From a virus, in the IMG/VR virus record IMGVR_UViG_3300025383_000031, positions 1 to 57,082 of that record: a stretch of 57,082 nucleotides of DNA. One strand, written 5' to 3'. The translations under genes and the position numbers were made by a program. Numbering within the stretch: position 1 is the first letter of the stretch; every line of letters begins with the position of its first letter. Below, piece after piece: positions 40,924 through 49,700 of the stretch. The notes under the pieces were generated by a model. That model saw nothing but the letters and a program-made list of their open reading frames with translations. It did no database searches and was not told the origin of the DNA.

Positions 40924-41742
40924 ATGGCATTAAATAATTATGTGTTACAACCAACACAGGAATCTCAAATGCAGCATAAGCGTAAACAGAAATATAATCA
41001 GCCAACAAATAGTTTTAACAATGGAAACGGAAACTCAAACAAACGAAATTATAATAATGTTATCGAACCTGACCAATTCTTACCTGCTAAAAAAAGAAAT
41101 GTAGATATAATCCCAAGAAACCTTAATCAAGAACATTATCTTGACCTACTAATGGATGATAGTGTAAGTATCATCATTGCAAGCGGACCAGCGGGAACTG
41201 GTAAAACCTTACTTGCAATGCAAGCCGCAATTAAAGCCTTAAAAAATCGTGATATTGAACGTATCATCCTTACTCGTCCAGCAGTGGGCGTAGAAGGTGA
41301 AAAACATGGTTTTCTACCAGGTGATTTAAATGCGAAAATGGAACCTTGGACCAAGCCACTGTTTGATGTTCTCCATGAGTATTATAGCACTCGTGAAACT
41401 CAACAGATGGTAGAAAATCAAGTAATTGAAATTTGCCCACTGGCATTTATGCGTGGTCGTACCTTCAAGAACTCTATGATTATTGCTGACGAAATGCAGA
41501 ACGCAACACCTAATCAAATGAAAATGTTGCTTACTCGTATCGGTGAAGGCAGTCGGATTATTGTGACAGGTGACGTTCGTCAAACTGATAGAACAGAAGG
41601 CGAGAATGGTCTATTAGACTTTAGCCGTCTTATTGAACGTTTTACTGATAGTGATCATGTTGGCACAGTTGAGTTCAACGGTGGTGACATTGAACGTCAT
41701 CCTGCAGTTGAAGAGATTCTACGCATTTATGGCGATATTTAA
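40924..41742 (+). CDS. phoH: PhoH-like ATPase/helicase (272 aa)
   Basis: The only plus-strand gene. ATG 40924 (MALNNYVLQPTQESQMQHKR) is chosen; an ATG at 40969 (MQHKRKQKYN) is also possible. After a disordered Asn-rich N-terminus comes the RecA-like core: Walker A IASGPAGTGKTLLAMQAA, TRPAVGVEGEKHGFLPGDL, Walker B SMIIADEMQNATPNQMKMLL and the sensor IVTGDVRQTD. PhoH proteins are common in marine phages and act as RNA-associated ATPases; the role in infection is unsettled. It ends convergently, overlapping the 111-aa gene by four bases. Confidence 0.93.
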   Translation: MALNNYVLQPTQESQMQHKRKQKYNQPTNSFNNGNGNSNKRNYNNVIEPDQFLPAKKRNVDIIPRNLNQEHYLDLLMDDSVSIIIASGPAGTGKTLLAMQAAIKALKNRDIERIILTRPAVGVEGEKHGFLPGDLNAKMEPWTKPLFDVLHEYYSTRETQQMVENQVIEICPLAFMRGRTFKNSMIIADEMQNATPNQMKMLLTRIGEGSRIIVTGDVRQTDRTEGENGLLDFSRLIERFTDSDHVGTVEFNGGDIERHPAVEEILRIYGDI

Positions 41743-42074
41743 TTATTAGGACGACTTAATATCTTTAATAATTGCCAATTATTATAAGCTTCTTCAACGG
41801 ATGGGTTTTCATGAGTCATATCTTTTACCCAACTGGTTTCTTTGACCCATCCGTTGATTTTATTTTCATATGAAGCAACCATCCATGCTTCTACTAGGTA
41901 TTGTTCATACCAAGTGTCATTTCCATTATCATCTTTTTGCAATCCAAAAAACGCATTGCCATCCATAATAGCAATTGTTTCTGCAATAGGACGCAACATG
42001 CGTTTTTCTTGGGCAGTAAATTTCTTTTTGCGTGTTTTCTTATACGTGTTATATATATGACTAAGAATTTCCAT
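41739..42074 (-). CDS. Hypothetical protein in the gp62 position (111 aa)
   Basis: Starts MEILSHIYNTYKKTRKKKFT, overlapping the gp44 stop. It is helical with several Trp (YEQYLVEAWMVASYENKING; WVKETSWVKDMTHENP). In T4 the small clamp-loader subunit gp62 follows gp44, but gp62 is 187 residues and I see no specific match, so position is the only argument. Confidence 0.6.
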   Translation of the reverse strand: MEILSHIYNTYKKTRKKKFTAQEKRMLRPIAETIAIMDGNAFFGLQKDDNGNDTWYEQYLVEAWMVASYENKINGWVKETSWVKDMTHENPSVEEAYNNWQLLKILSRPNN

Positions 42075-42996
42075 TAACTTCCGCTAACTCACACAATGTC
42101 GCACTAAGATTAATTTCTGCATCGGCAACCATAGAATGATTGACTAGCCCATTACGAATGATAACAATAGCACGATCTTGCCCCTCATCACTTGTTGAGA
42201 ACAATTCAAGATTGTCATACATCCAACGAAATACTTCTTCAATTTCATCAGCACGAACTTGGTTGCATAACAATTTACGTGCTTCTCGCACCTTTCCATT
42301 CTTAAATAATTCAACTGCGGCAATGCGGTAATCGCTACTGCTTTGCGTATCATTACTCGCAGAACTTAAGGTTCCACCATTACTTGCGCTTTGCAAACTG
42401 TTAATGCATTTGCGCAGATCAGGATATGCTGCAGTTACATAGCTATCCAGTGTATCTAATTCAAAATCAACGCCTTCTTCAACAAGAATGGTAGCAGCAC
42501 GAGCAGTAAATTCTGTTTTATCAAGACGTTCAATATGAAAACCTTGACAGCGGCTATGAAGTGCTGGGATAATCTTATTAGGATAGTTACAGGTCATAAT
42601 GAAACGTGCGCTTGCACTATAAGTTTCCATCAACCCACGCAACACTGCTTGCGCACTTGGTGAAAGATAATCTGCCTCATCTAGCAGAACAATCTTAAAC
42701 TCACCAAATGGCATTGTAGATACAAATCCTTCAATCTTATCACGAATGAAATCTACACCATTATCACGAGAAGCGTTGATCTGCAACACATCAAAGTCAT
42801 CTACGCCCAAGTCATGGATAAGAACTTTGGCAAGCGTTGTCTTGCCTGTACCAGGTCCGCCACTGAATAATAAATGTGGAATAGTACTGTCACTAATCCA
42901 TTGACGAACTTGTGCCTCTTGAGCAGCATCACGCCATACATAATCGACCACGCTACTTGGACGATACTTTTCAACCCAAAGATAATTTTTTGTCAT
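42061..42996 (-). CDS. 44: Clamp-loader large subunit, AAA+ ATPase (gp44-like)
   Basis: 311 residues (T4 gp44: 319). It begins MTKNYLWVEKYRPSSVVDYV, the typical RFC/gp44 box. Walker A LLFSGGPGTGKTTLAKVL, RFC box INASRDNGVDFIRD, Walker B KIVLLDEADYLSPSAQAVL, sensor 1 FIMTCNYPNKIIPAL and the SRC motif HSRCQGFHIERL are all intact. The C-terminal collar helices follow a Ser-rich insertion (NGGTLSSASNDTQSSSD). It opens the gp45 ring on primed DNA. A good sigma70-like promoter lies directly upstream. Confidence 0.95.
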   Translation of the reverse strand: MTKNYLWVEKYRPSSVVDYVWRDAAQEAQVRQWISDSTIPHLLFSGGPGTGKTTLAKVLIHDLGVDDFDVLQINASRDNGVDFIRDKIEGFVSTMPFGEFKIVLLDEADYLSPSAQAVLRGLMETYSASARFIMTCNYPNKIIPALHSRCQGFHIERLDKTEFTARAATILVEEGVDFELDTLDSYVTAAYPDLRKCINSLQSASNGGTLSSASNDTQSSSDYRIAAVELFKNGKVREARKLLCNQVRADEIEEVFRWMYDNLELFSTSDEGQDRAIVIIRNGLVNHSMVADAEINLSATLCELAEVNGNS

Positions 42997-43002
42997 AGGA
43001 TT

Positions 43003-43031
43003 ATATTAACACTGTGTTAGAGGAATGTCAA
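43003..43031 (-). promoter_or_regulatory. Sigma70-like promoter for the clamp loader
   Basis: TTGACA (43026-43031), 17 bases, TAATAT (43003-43008); an overlapping TATAAT lies at 43000-43005. The ATG at 42996 is within 4-6 bases of the -10, so the leader is minimal. Confidence 0.68.
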
Positions 43032-43035
43032 TTGT

Positions 43036-43428
43036 TTAATAAGTTGGATTTAAACCAACAGTTAAATCTTCTTTTGGTGGCTCATCGCTGCTCATAAGAA
43101 TATCTTTGGGATCAACTAGACGAATGGTAGTTGATACACCATCTTCATCTGTCATGTCAAGCCCACGAGTCCAACGACCATGTGCAACAAGGATATATTC
43201 ACCTACTTTTACATCTTCTTGTTTTGGTCCAATCGCTACTACTTCTGCCCAACGAGGACGAATACCCTGACCTTTCTTATCATCGTCAAGAATAATAATA
43301 CCACCAAGAGTCATGCGTTCGCCAAAATCCATATCTTTGACCATAACATTATTCTTAGTTGGTTGAATTTTACGATAATCTTGATTATAATGTAATGTGC
43401 TACTGCGTGGTCCAATGGTAGTTTTCAT
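43036..43428 (-). CDS. 31: GroES/gp31-like cochaperonin (130 aa)
   Basis: GroES-fold pattern: IQPTKNNVMVKDMDFGERMT at the first strand and mobile loop, LGGIIILDDDKKGQG where GroES has the GGIVLP region, then RWAEVVAIGPKQEDVKVGEYI, and the closing strand IRLVDPKDILM. T4 gp31 replaces GroES to fold the major capsid protein. The N- and C-terminal extensions (30 and 20 residues) are phage-specific. It overlaps the next gene by four bases. The assignment rests on fold pattern. Confidence 0.75.
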   Translation of the reverse strand: MKTTIGPRSSTLHYNQDYRKIQPTKNNVMVKDMDFGERMTLGGIIILDDDKKGQGIRPRWAEVVAIGPKQEDVKVGEYILVAHGRWTRGLDMTDEDGVSTTIRLVDPKDILMSSDEPPKEDLTVGLNPTY

Positions 43429-43847
43429 ATTCTGTTTCTCTGATTTCTTAATTTTTCTGCTAATTCTTGACTACGAACAAGTGCATCTGCATATCCACCA
43501 CTTGTTGGTGCAGCAGTTGTTGGTTCAACAACTTGTGGATTTTCTTTACTTGCAGCAATGTCACTTGCTGGATCAGTGATAGGTGTTTCAAATATATCAG
43601 CGATTGCAGCCTGCGAAGCTTGATCACTATTAGCATATATCGGGTTATCACTTAATACCGAACCTTTTTGTTGTTCATAAACTTCTTTCATGATTTCATC
43701 CCTCGTTTTAGCTATTACGCCGCCTGGACCAATAATGTCACCACGTGCATTTTGACGACTGTTTCCGACAGCAATAGTACGTTCTTGATGAATCTTTAAT
43801 GCATTGATATCTAAATATTTTCCAGTTGCTGTTCGATACACACCCAT
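43425..43847 (-). CDS. Conserved T4-superfamily protein (140 aa)
   Basis: Starts MGVYRTATGKYLDINALKIH and continues ERTIAVGNSRQNARGDIIGP. This N-terminal motif is one I recognise from T4-like marine phages, where the protein is conserved but unnamed. A Pro/Thr/Ala-rich disordered middle follows, then a terminal helix (ALVRSQELAEKLRNQRNRI). Coupled to the gp31-like gene by an overlap. Confidence 0.65.
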   Translation of the reverse strand: MGVYRTATGKYLDINALKIHQERTIAVGNSRQNARGDIIGPGGVIAKTRDEIMKEVYEQQKGSVLSDNPIYANSDQASQAAIADIFETPITDPASDIAASKENPQVVEPTTAAPTSGGYADALVRSQELAEKLRNQRNRI

Positions 43848-43867
43848 TTCTATTCCTTTTACACTAT

Positions 43868-44383
43868 TTAACGCATAAATTCATTGAAGTTTAAATTATT
43901 TTTAAGACTATGAATACGATGGACGCCAATTAGGTATAGCACGAAACTTGCTACACTTGAACCACGACCAACACCCCATACTACACTATTTTTACGCATC
44001 GTGTCAACAAGATATTTTAAGTATTGCAGCAGTGGCAATAAACCTCTGTCAGCATATTCCATCAATTCTTGACCAGCACGTTGCAATTCATTTTGGTCTG
44101 CACACTGTTCCAATACCCACTTGGCAATATCCATATTCTTATATTCATCGGGCATAAACCATTCTTGTTGGTTCATGCTATGATATTCTGCTACTGAACC
44201 ATTTAACGTTGCTAGTTTTTTAAGTGGCTTGTAATCAAGATATAAACTCTTAATAGCAGAATTATACTTTTCTGGATTTACAATGGTAATATCATCAATG
44301 GTAAGTTGCGGATTTGTATATAGTAATTCCGCTAACTCACTGTCGCTAATTATACTGCGACCATATTCGTCAAGATTTGTCAC
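43868..44383 (-). CDS. DnaE (DNA polymerase III alpha)-like fragment (171 aa)
   Basis: The C-terminal 45 residues contain VVWGVGRGSSVASFVLYLIG, then LNFNEFMR. These match the palm-region signature of bacterial DnaE, where G-P-G-R-G-S is followed by a [LV]xYxLGI helix and [FL]xRFL. The rest of the thousand-residue enzyme, including the catalytic Asp pair, is absent. The upstream 100 residues contain a helical region (MDIAKWVLEQCADQNELQRA) reminiscent of the segment before that motif. GTG 44383 with AGAGG upstream overlaps the preceding gene. Not a polymerase; perhaps a decoy or a captured structural domain. Confidence 0.6.
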   Translation of the reverse strand: MTNLDEYGRSIISDSELAELLYTNPQLTIDDITIVNPEKYNSAIKSLYLDYKPLKKLATLNGSVAEYHSMNQQEWFMPDEYKNMDIAKWVLEQCADQNELQRAGQELMEYADRGLLPLLQYLKYLVDTMRKNSVVWGVGRGSSVASFVLYLIGVHRIHSLKNNLNFNEFMR

Positions 44384-45026
44384 CCTTAATAACCTCTGGC
44401 TTCCACCCTTTTTTAAGTGGAACAATGTTGTTTTCTGATTTCTTCTTGATTATTATAGCAGGTGGTTGATCCCATTGCAATATTGTTGGCCAATCATTTT
44501 CATCAGTTTCAACTATAAATTCTTTATTCTTTTTAATTGGAACGTCCCACGTAGTAGGAGTTGGTCTAAACCACCATGCTGGTTTTTCCCAACTTTTCAT
44601 CGCCAAATCATCCATTACTTCTTCATTAGTAACAATATCTTCATCGATGTTTAATGCAATATCATCACTTTTATCGCTGCTAACAGAAATATATTCAAGA
44701 GTCGTTCGACCCTGTGTAATACTCAAAATCTTATACCACGTAACAACACCAATAACAAAGTTATTTGGTTGATATGGTAAGGTTACGATGCGAGATTTAA
44801 ATTTCTTGTGCAGCGTTGGAAGTAACGGATTTTCTAAATGCACAAATATTGCATCTTGATATAAATCTTTTATTAAACTACGTATTCTACCAAAAGAAGT
44901 TTGTGGGTCTTCTTCATTGATAGATTCATCATTAAACCCAATGCTAATAGTATAATCGCATGGTTCAAGATAATCTTTAAAACAATTGATAGCAGTAAAA
45001 TTTACATTCCAACTTACATCACTCAT
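44370..45026 (-). CDS. Hypothetical protein (218 aa)
   Basis: Starts MSDVSWNVNFTAINCFKDYL. An alpha/beta N-terminal half (ISIGFNDESINEEDPQTSFG; DAIFVHLENPLLPTLHKKFK) is followed by an acidic linker (SSDKSDDIALNIDEDIVTNE) and a Trp/Pro-rich end (KPAWWFRPTPTTWDVP). The stretch ISIGFNDE ... FGRIRSLIKDLYQDAIFVHL might be a cyclophane- or dpoz-like fold, but I cannot place it. It lies in the MazG operon. Confidence 0.55.
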   Translation of the reverse strand: MSDVSWNVNFTAINCFKDYLEPCDYTISIGFNDESINEEDPQTSFGRIRSLIKDLYQDAIFVHLENPLLPTLHKKFKSRIVTLPYQPNNFVIGVVTWYKILSITQGRTTLEYISVSSDKSDDIALNIDEDIVTNEEVMDDLAMKSWEKPAWWFRPTPTTWDVPIKKNKEFIVETDENDWPTILQWDQPPAIIIKKKSENNIVPLKKGWKPEVIKGDKS

Positions 45027-45256
45027 CCTATATCCAAACTATCCTTGAAAATTGGGTTTTCTTTTGCAGCATTTGCTTCTGCACGATAACGAGCGTTAAT
45101 TTCTTCTTGGTAAGTATCTGCAACCATCCGCAACTGATTTAACATAGCAGTGTTACCCATCTTACCAGCAAAAGACATTTTCTTGTATGTTTCGTTGATA
45201 GTTTTGAGCAACTCATCCAATGTTTTTTCAGTTAAATTGCCCATCAATGGATGCAT
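45023..45256 (-). CDS. Conserved small helical protein (77 aa)
   Basis: Starts MHPLMGNLTEKTLDELLKTI, then NETYKKMSFAGKMGNTAMLN. This is a small all-helical protein with the MHPLMxNL opening that I recognise from T4-like cyanophages and relatives. It overlaps both neighbours by a few bases in the MazG operon. Function unknown. Confidence 0.68.
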   Translation of the reverse strand: MHPLMGNLTEKTLDELLKTINETYKKMSFAGKMGNTAMLNQLRMVADTYQEEINARYRAEANAAKENPIFKDSLDIG

Positions 45257-45672
45257 TATAGATCACCCTTCACACGATTTTCACTATGCCAAGCATCAAA
45301 TTTGCCACCTGGATAGCGTGATTCTAACTTCTTTACATTTTCATTAATAACATCGTTTGGATCAAGTCCAAGTGCAGTACAGGCATTCATCCAATACCAC
45401 ATGATATCGCCTAACTCACGCTTCATATGGAATACGTTTTCTGCATTAAGTGGCTTGCCTTGAAAAAACATCTTCTTGATGATTTCATTAAACTCACCAC
45501 TTTCAGCACTCAAGCCCATGCCAGCCGTCAATAACAATGCTGGACGAATATTGGTGCGGTCTTCTTGATATTCACTTAGTTCTTGGAAACGTTTTTCGAA
45601 AGCATATTCATACTTGCTTTCAGCACTAGTTACTTCTAGTACAAAGTCTTGGTACAGTTTAAGGTCTGTCAT
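45256..45672 (-). CDS. mazG: MazG-like NTP pyrophosphohydrolase (138 aa)
   Basis: All-alpha NTP-PPase pattern: LSAESGEFNEIIKKMFFQ supplies the first E-x-x-E pair, and MKRELGDIMWYWMNACTALG supplies the E-x-x-D pair that binds magnesium. A single domain, as in phage MazG. It hydrolyses nucleoside triphosphates such as dGTP or dCTP and may alter nucleotide pools or alarmone levels. It leads the operon with its own sigma70-like promoter and an AGGAG ribosome site. Confidence 0.85.
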   Translation of the reverse strand: MTDLKLYQDFVLEVTSAESKYEYAFEKRFQELSEYQEDRTNIRPALLLTAGMGLSAESGEFNEIIKKMFFQGKPLNAENVFHMKRELGDIMWYWMNACTALGLDPNDVINENVKKLESRYPGGKFDAWHSENRVKGDL

Positions 45673-45688
45673 GATTTACTCCTACACT

Positions 45689-45717
45689 AATATAACGTTA
45701 GATAGGCTAGTAGTCAA
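45689..45717 (-). promoter_or_regulatory. Sigma70-like promoter for the MazG operon
   Basis: TTGACT (45712-45717), 17 bases, TATATT (45689-45694). A leader with AGGAG precedes ATG 45672. It probably drives the genes down to the gp31-like gene. Confidence 0.75.
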
Positions 45718-45719
45718 TA

Positions 45720-46625
45720 TTAAATTTGTGTTTTAAACCATTTCTCAATGCCAGGATTACGTGGCGCACCAACGTAAGTATATCCCAAGTGAGCACCAGC
45801 ACTTAATGTAGTAACATTTCCATTGATTGTATTAGCATGTAACAAATATAGATTAGAAACATTAACGTTTGCAGAAATCTGAACTACCTGACCATCAACT
45901 GCATAAGCAGGAAATGTAACATTAACGTTGCTAAGTTGTGTTCCAGTAGTACTGTCAAGGATAAGCTTGGTAGCCATTGTAATGGCAGTTGGGCTAGCAA
46001 CTGTTCCATTTGCAACGTTAGCATACTGATAATCAGTATTATTACGCTGGCGAGATAGTGGGAAAACAGTAATGGTTGCGCCAGCGTTGTCGCTTACGAA
46101 CTCATACCAGTATGTTCCAGTTCCACTCTGAGTGTAACCAATGCTATTATTGCTTGCATTATATTCTTGTAGATATTGCGTACCAATGCTTACTGCGCTT
46201 GGTAGAATCATGCGATGTGAAGAATCTCTAACAATTAGCTTTAAACGGATACGACCAACCGTGCCTGCTGCTGGAAAATTTGAAAATGCAACAGTAAATG
46301 TACCATTAGTTGAAACTATTTGGTAATGCCCACGGGTATGATCTAGTGTTACGTTTGTACTTACAAGACTATTATCATATTCTGTTTCACGAAAATCTTG
46401 AATTTGAGCACTGCTTAATAATGTACCAGCCATATTGTTATTAAGTGTGGTACCAGTTAGCGCACTCTTAACAATAACCTTGTTTTGCAAATCAGTGATT
46501 TCACTTGCAGCATATGCAAAGTTGTTAAGGATGTTGGTAAAGTTGTCACGAAATCCTTGACTGTCATTGTCAACGCCTGCTACAGGATATGCGCCATTGA
46601 TATTGTTAGGATTAATATTGCTCAT
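45720..46625 (-). CDS. Tail/fibre-associated structural protein (301 aa)
   Basis: N-terminal YPVAGVDNDSQGFRDNFTNI is a motif common at the start of T4-like phage tail structural proteins, which I take to be a virion-attachment element. The body is Asn/Thr/Gly-rich beta structure. The last 80 residues (LILDSTTGTQLSNVNVTFPA; YLLHANTINGNVTTLSAG) resemble the C-terminal domain of the 735-aa protein at 50544, so the two share a tip or trimerisation module. A late box ACTAAATA precedes it. Confidence 0.75.
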   Translation of the reverse strand: MSNINPNNINGAYPVAGVDNDSQGFRDNFTNILNNFAYAASEITDLQNKVIVKSALTGTTLNNNMAGTLLSSAQIQDFRETEYDNSLVSTNVTLDHTRGHYQIVSTNGTFTVAFSNFPAAGTVGRIRLKLIVRDSSHRMILPSAVSIGTQYLQEYNASNNSIGYTQSGTGTYWYEFVSDNAGATITVFPLSRQRNNTDYQYANVANGTVASPTAITMATKLILDSTTGTQLSNVNVTFPAYAVDGQVVQISANVNVSNLYLLHANTINGNVTTLSAGAHLGYTYVGAPRNPGIEKWFKTQI

Positions 46626-46647
46626 TTATTGGTTTCCATGTCTGTGG

Positions 46648-46655
46648 TATTTAGT
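46648..46655 (-). promoter_or_regulatory. Late-type promoter box ACTAAATA
   Basis: ACTAAATA, 22 bases before ATG 46625, with a GGAAA ribosome site in the leader. Confidence 0.55.
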
Positions 46656-46703
46656 TGTTTCATTTATTTATTTTAACAAATTTGTTTGTTTTAGATTTAT
46701 CCA

Positions 46704-49700
46704 TTATTCAAGAATATTTTCACGAGGAAATTTTAAGTAACTGTCATTGGCAAATGGTATTGTATATTGGTCTTCGTTGTTAATAAACACTGTTGCTTTT
46801 TTATCAAAAGTAGTAGGTGATTTAAGTTGAATTGTGCTAATATTTACTGACACATACGTTGGTACTGTTTGACCAGCAATACCAATACTTGCAGCACTAT
46901 ATTCTAATGTTTTGCCAGATTTTGCACCGAAGCGTACTGATACTACCTGATTAACTGTTATTTCTTTTACAAATGTAAGTGTTACTAAATTATTTGCGAT
47001 AGAAATACTCCAGACACCAGCACGTTTGTTAGTGTTAGCAGTTCCTTGTTGAACTTCTGCATAACCAGGTACAGGCGTATTATTTTGTATCCATCCGTCA
47101 TTTGTCAATGATGGAAAAAGTGTAGGGTTGTATTTTTCTTGCGTACTAAAAATTATTTGCTTACCGTTCCATCCGCCAGTAGTATCGCCATCTAGCCCAC
47201 CGAGCGCAATAATACTAGCAACTGTGCTATTATCAACATAGTTAAATGGTATATCAATAGCATAATCAACACTTGCACTCGGAGTTATGCTTTGGATATA
47301 ACCTGTGTCAAATGTAGTATATGCTTTCGCATCCCATTTTCCTGTTGCAATGTTGAAATTACGATCTTGATTATTATCTAAAATATATCTATCTGCAACA
47401 AATGGTACAGTTTTAATGTCTGTTGGTACGCTATGTTTTAACTTATAAAGAACTTTTTCACCAGTTCCTGGTTTTAAGTAAGCAAGCACTGCTGCTGTTT
47501 GAAAACCAATAATTTTTCCATTGTTTTGAATACTAGTTTGCCACTGCGGTAGTGTATTTGAGTTTAATTCGCCTACTGCAACAATGATGTCATTTATCAT
47601 CAAGTCTAAATCATTTGGGTATAATTTTATACTAGATAGATGATCAGCAAATATAGTATAACGATTATCAAAGAAAGTAGTTTGTAAATCAATGACAGTA
47701 TCTAATTTATAATTACCATTAAAAAATGTTATGAAATCATTGGGTGGAATATTCTTTTTAGTGACGCCATTAACAGTAGTATATGTTTTTGTATCTTCAA
47801 TAAGATCAACATAAATTACATCATATAACGGATTACCATATTTGTCAGTAGCACTGGCATAATGATAATCACCAAAATAAAACTTTTTATTAAAATGGCG
47901 TTTTTTCATCGCAGCAATATATGCACTACTCTGGCTAGGGTTTAATCCATAACCAACCAAAATTTTAATATCATTTTGTATGCCCCACCATGGATCATTT
48001 GGTCTATAAATGTCATCAAGTGCAAAATAATCAGTATTGCCCAAAATAGTATTCAACAATGTTCTTTTATTTGCACTTGGCAAACATGCAATGTATAGGT
48101 TATCATATGGACTATAGGTTACAGAGTTAATCTGAAGTGTGAAGGTTTTTGAACCACTGACATTTGCACTGTAATCTTTAGCAAATACAGTAAATGTATA
48201 AGTTTTATCCAATGTGGTTGGAGCAGTATAAATTCCCAATCCAACATTCGTAACATCAAAGGTAGTTGAACCCTTATCCAAACTAAATGTTTGAAAACTT
48301 GTTTTACCACTCAACGTACCATCACTTAGCAATTGCATACCTTGTGGTAATCTACTGCCTTCTGCTAATGTATAATACAATTGACGCCCACTTGGCGCAG
48401 TTGCACTTATAGATAACGTACTAACACTGCCTGCATCAATATAACCTAAATTACTAGGTGTGTTAAACGATACACTCAAATCTAGCGCACCTAAAATAGT
48501 AACTGTGAAAATTTTAAGCGGACTTATAACACTTGAATCTAGGCTATTATATACTTGTACGCCGAATGAATATGATTGTGAAACTGCGCTTTGTGCAGGC
48601 ACAAAACCAGTCATCCAACCAGTTATATTGTCAAGAACAAGACCTGGTGGCAATGCTAAATCACTTTGATCCCATGGTGAATTATCCCACGAAATATTAT
48701 CACTATCAAATCCTGTTCCGCTTGAAGCAGACAAACTATAATTTACAGGAATACCATCGTAATCAATGCCATCAAATTTAAATGCAAAATAATTTCCACT
48801 AACAAATGTAGAGTAGCTACCTAATGAGGTGGTCAATAAAATCGGTGTGCGTACATTAGTAGTATCACTTGTGATTGCAGAACTGTCATCAGTGACAGTT
48901 GAGTTATCTGCTCTAATATCACTGTGATTATGTACTATAATTGCATATTGTTTTGTGTCAAAACTTTTGCCGTCAGTTAAACTAACTACAAAATTATAAT
49001 TATTTGTTGAACTTGGTGTATTTTGTGGTATTAATATACCACTAATTAACCCGCTACTTGAAAGAGTGATACCAGGTGGCAAACTTCCTGACAAAATAGA
49101 ATAAGTTAATGTGTCAGCATTTAAATCTATACCGCTTAATTGTATAGATATCTGTGTGCCATCTAAAAATTCACCAAGTGGCAAGTAATTGTTTGTTAAT
49201 AACTGTGGTGGATAATTTCCAGTAACAGTTATAATAAATGAACGGTCTGTTATCTTTCCACTACTGCTAATTGCACGTATTGTAAAATTGCTTGTACGGT
49301 CTTGTGTAACTGCTTGTGGCACACCGTCAATACTATAGGTATCTTTTGGGTTACCAGTAACTTTACCACTATTATCAATTTGCATGCCTGCAGGCAATCT
49401 GCCAGCAACTAATTTATAATTGACATCACTACCATCTGGATTTCCAGTTGGATCAACTGCTTGCAAACCTAATTCAAAAAATTGTAATGCTTGTATTTTT
49501 CCTAAATTTCCACTAGGAGTAACCCATTCTGGATAACCACTTCCATAACCAACGGATTGTTCTAATGTTAGTACATCTACGTCGCCATAATATGTATTAC
49601 CAATCACATAAGGATATGCTGGTTTATTATCCACACCAATAGTACAAAAATATGCATATGTTCCAAGAGGAAAATCAGGAGTAACACAAAATCTACCATT

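Noticed and set aside
41739-42074. Clamp-loader small subunit gp62
   Set aside because: Right position but much shorter (111 versus 187 aa) and without a recognisable match; left as hypothetical.
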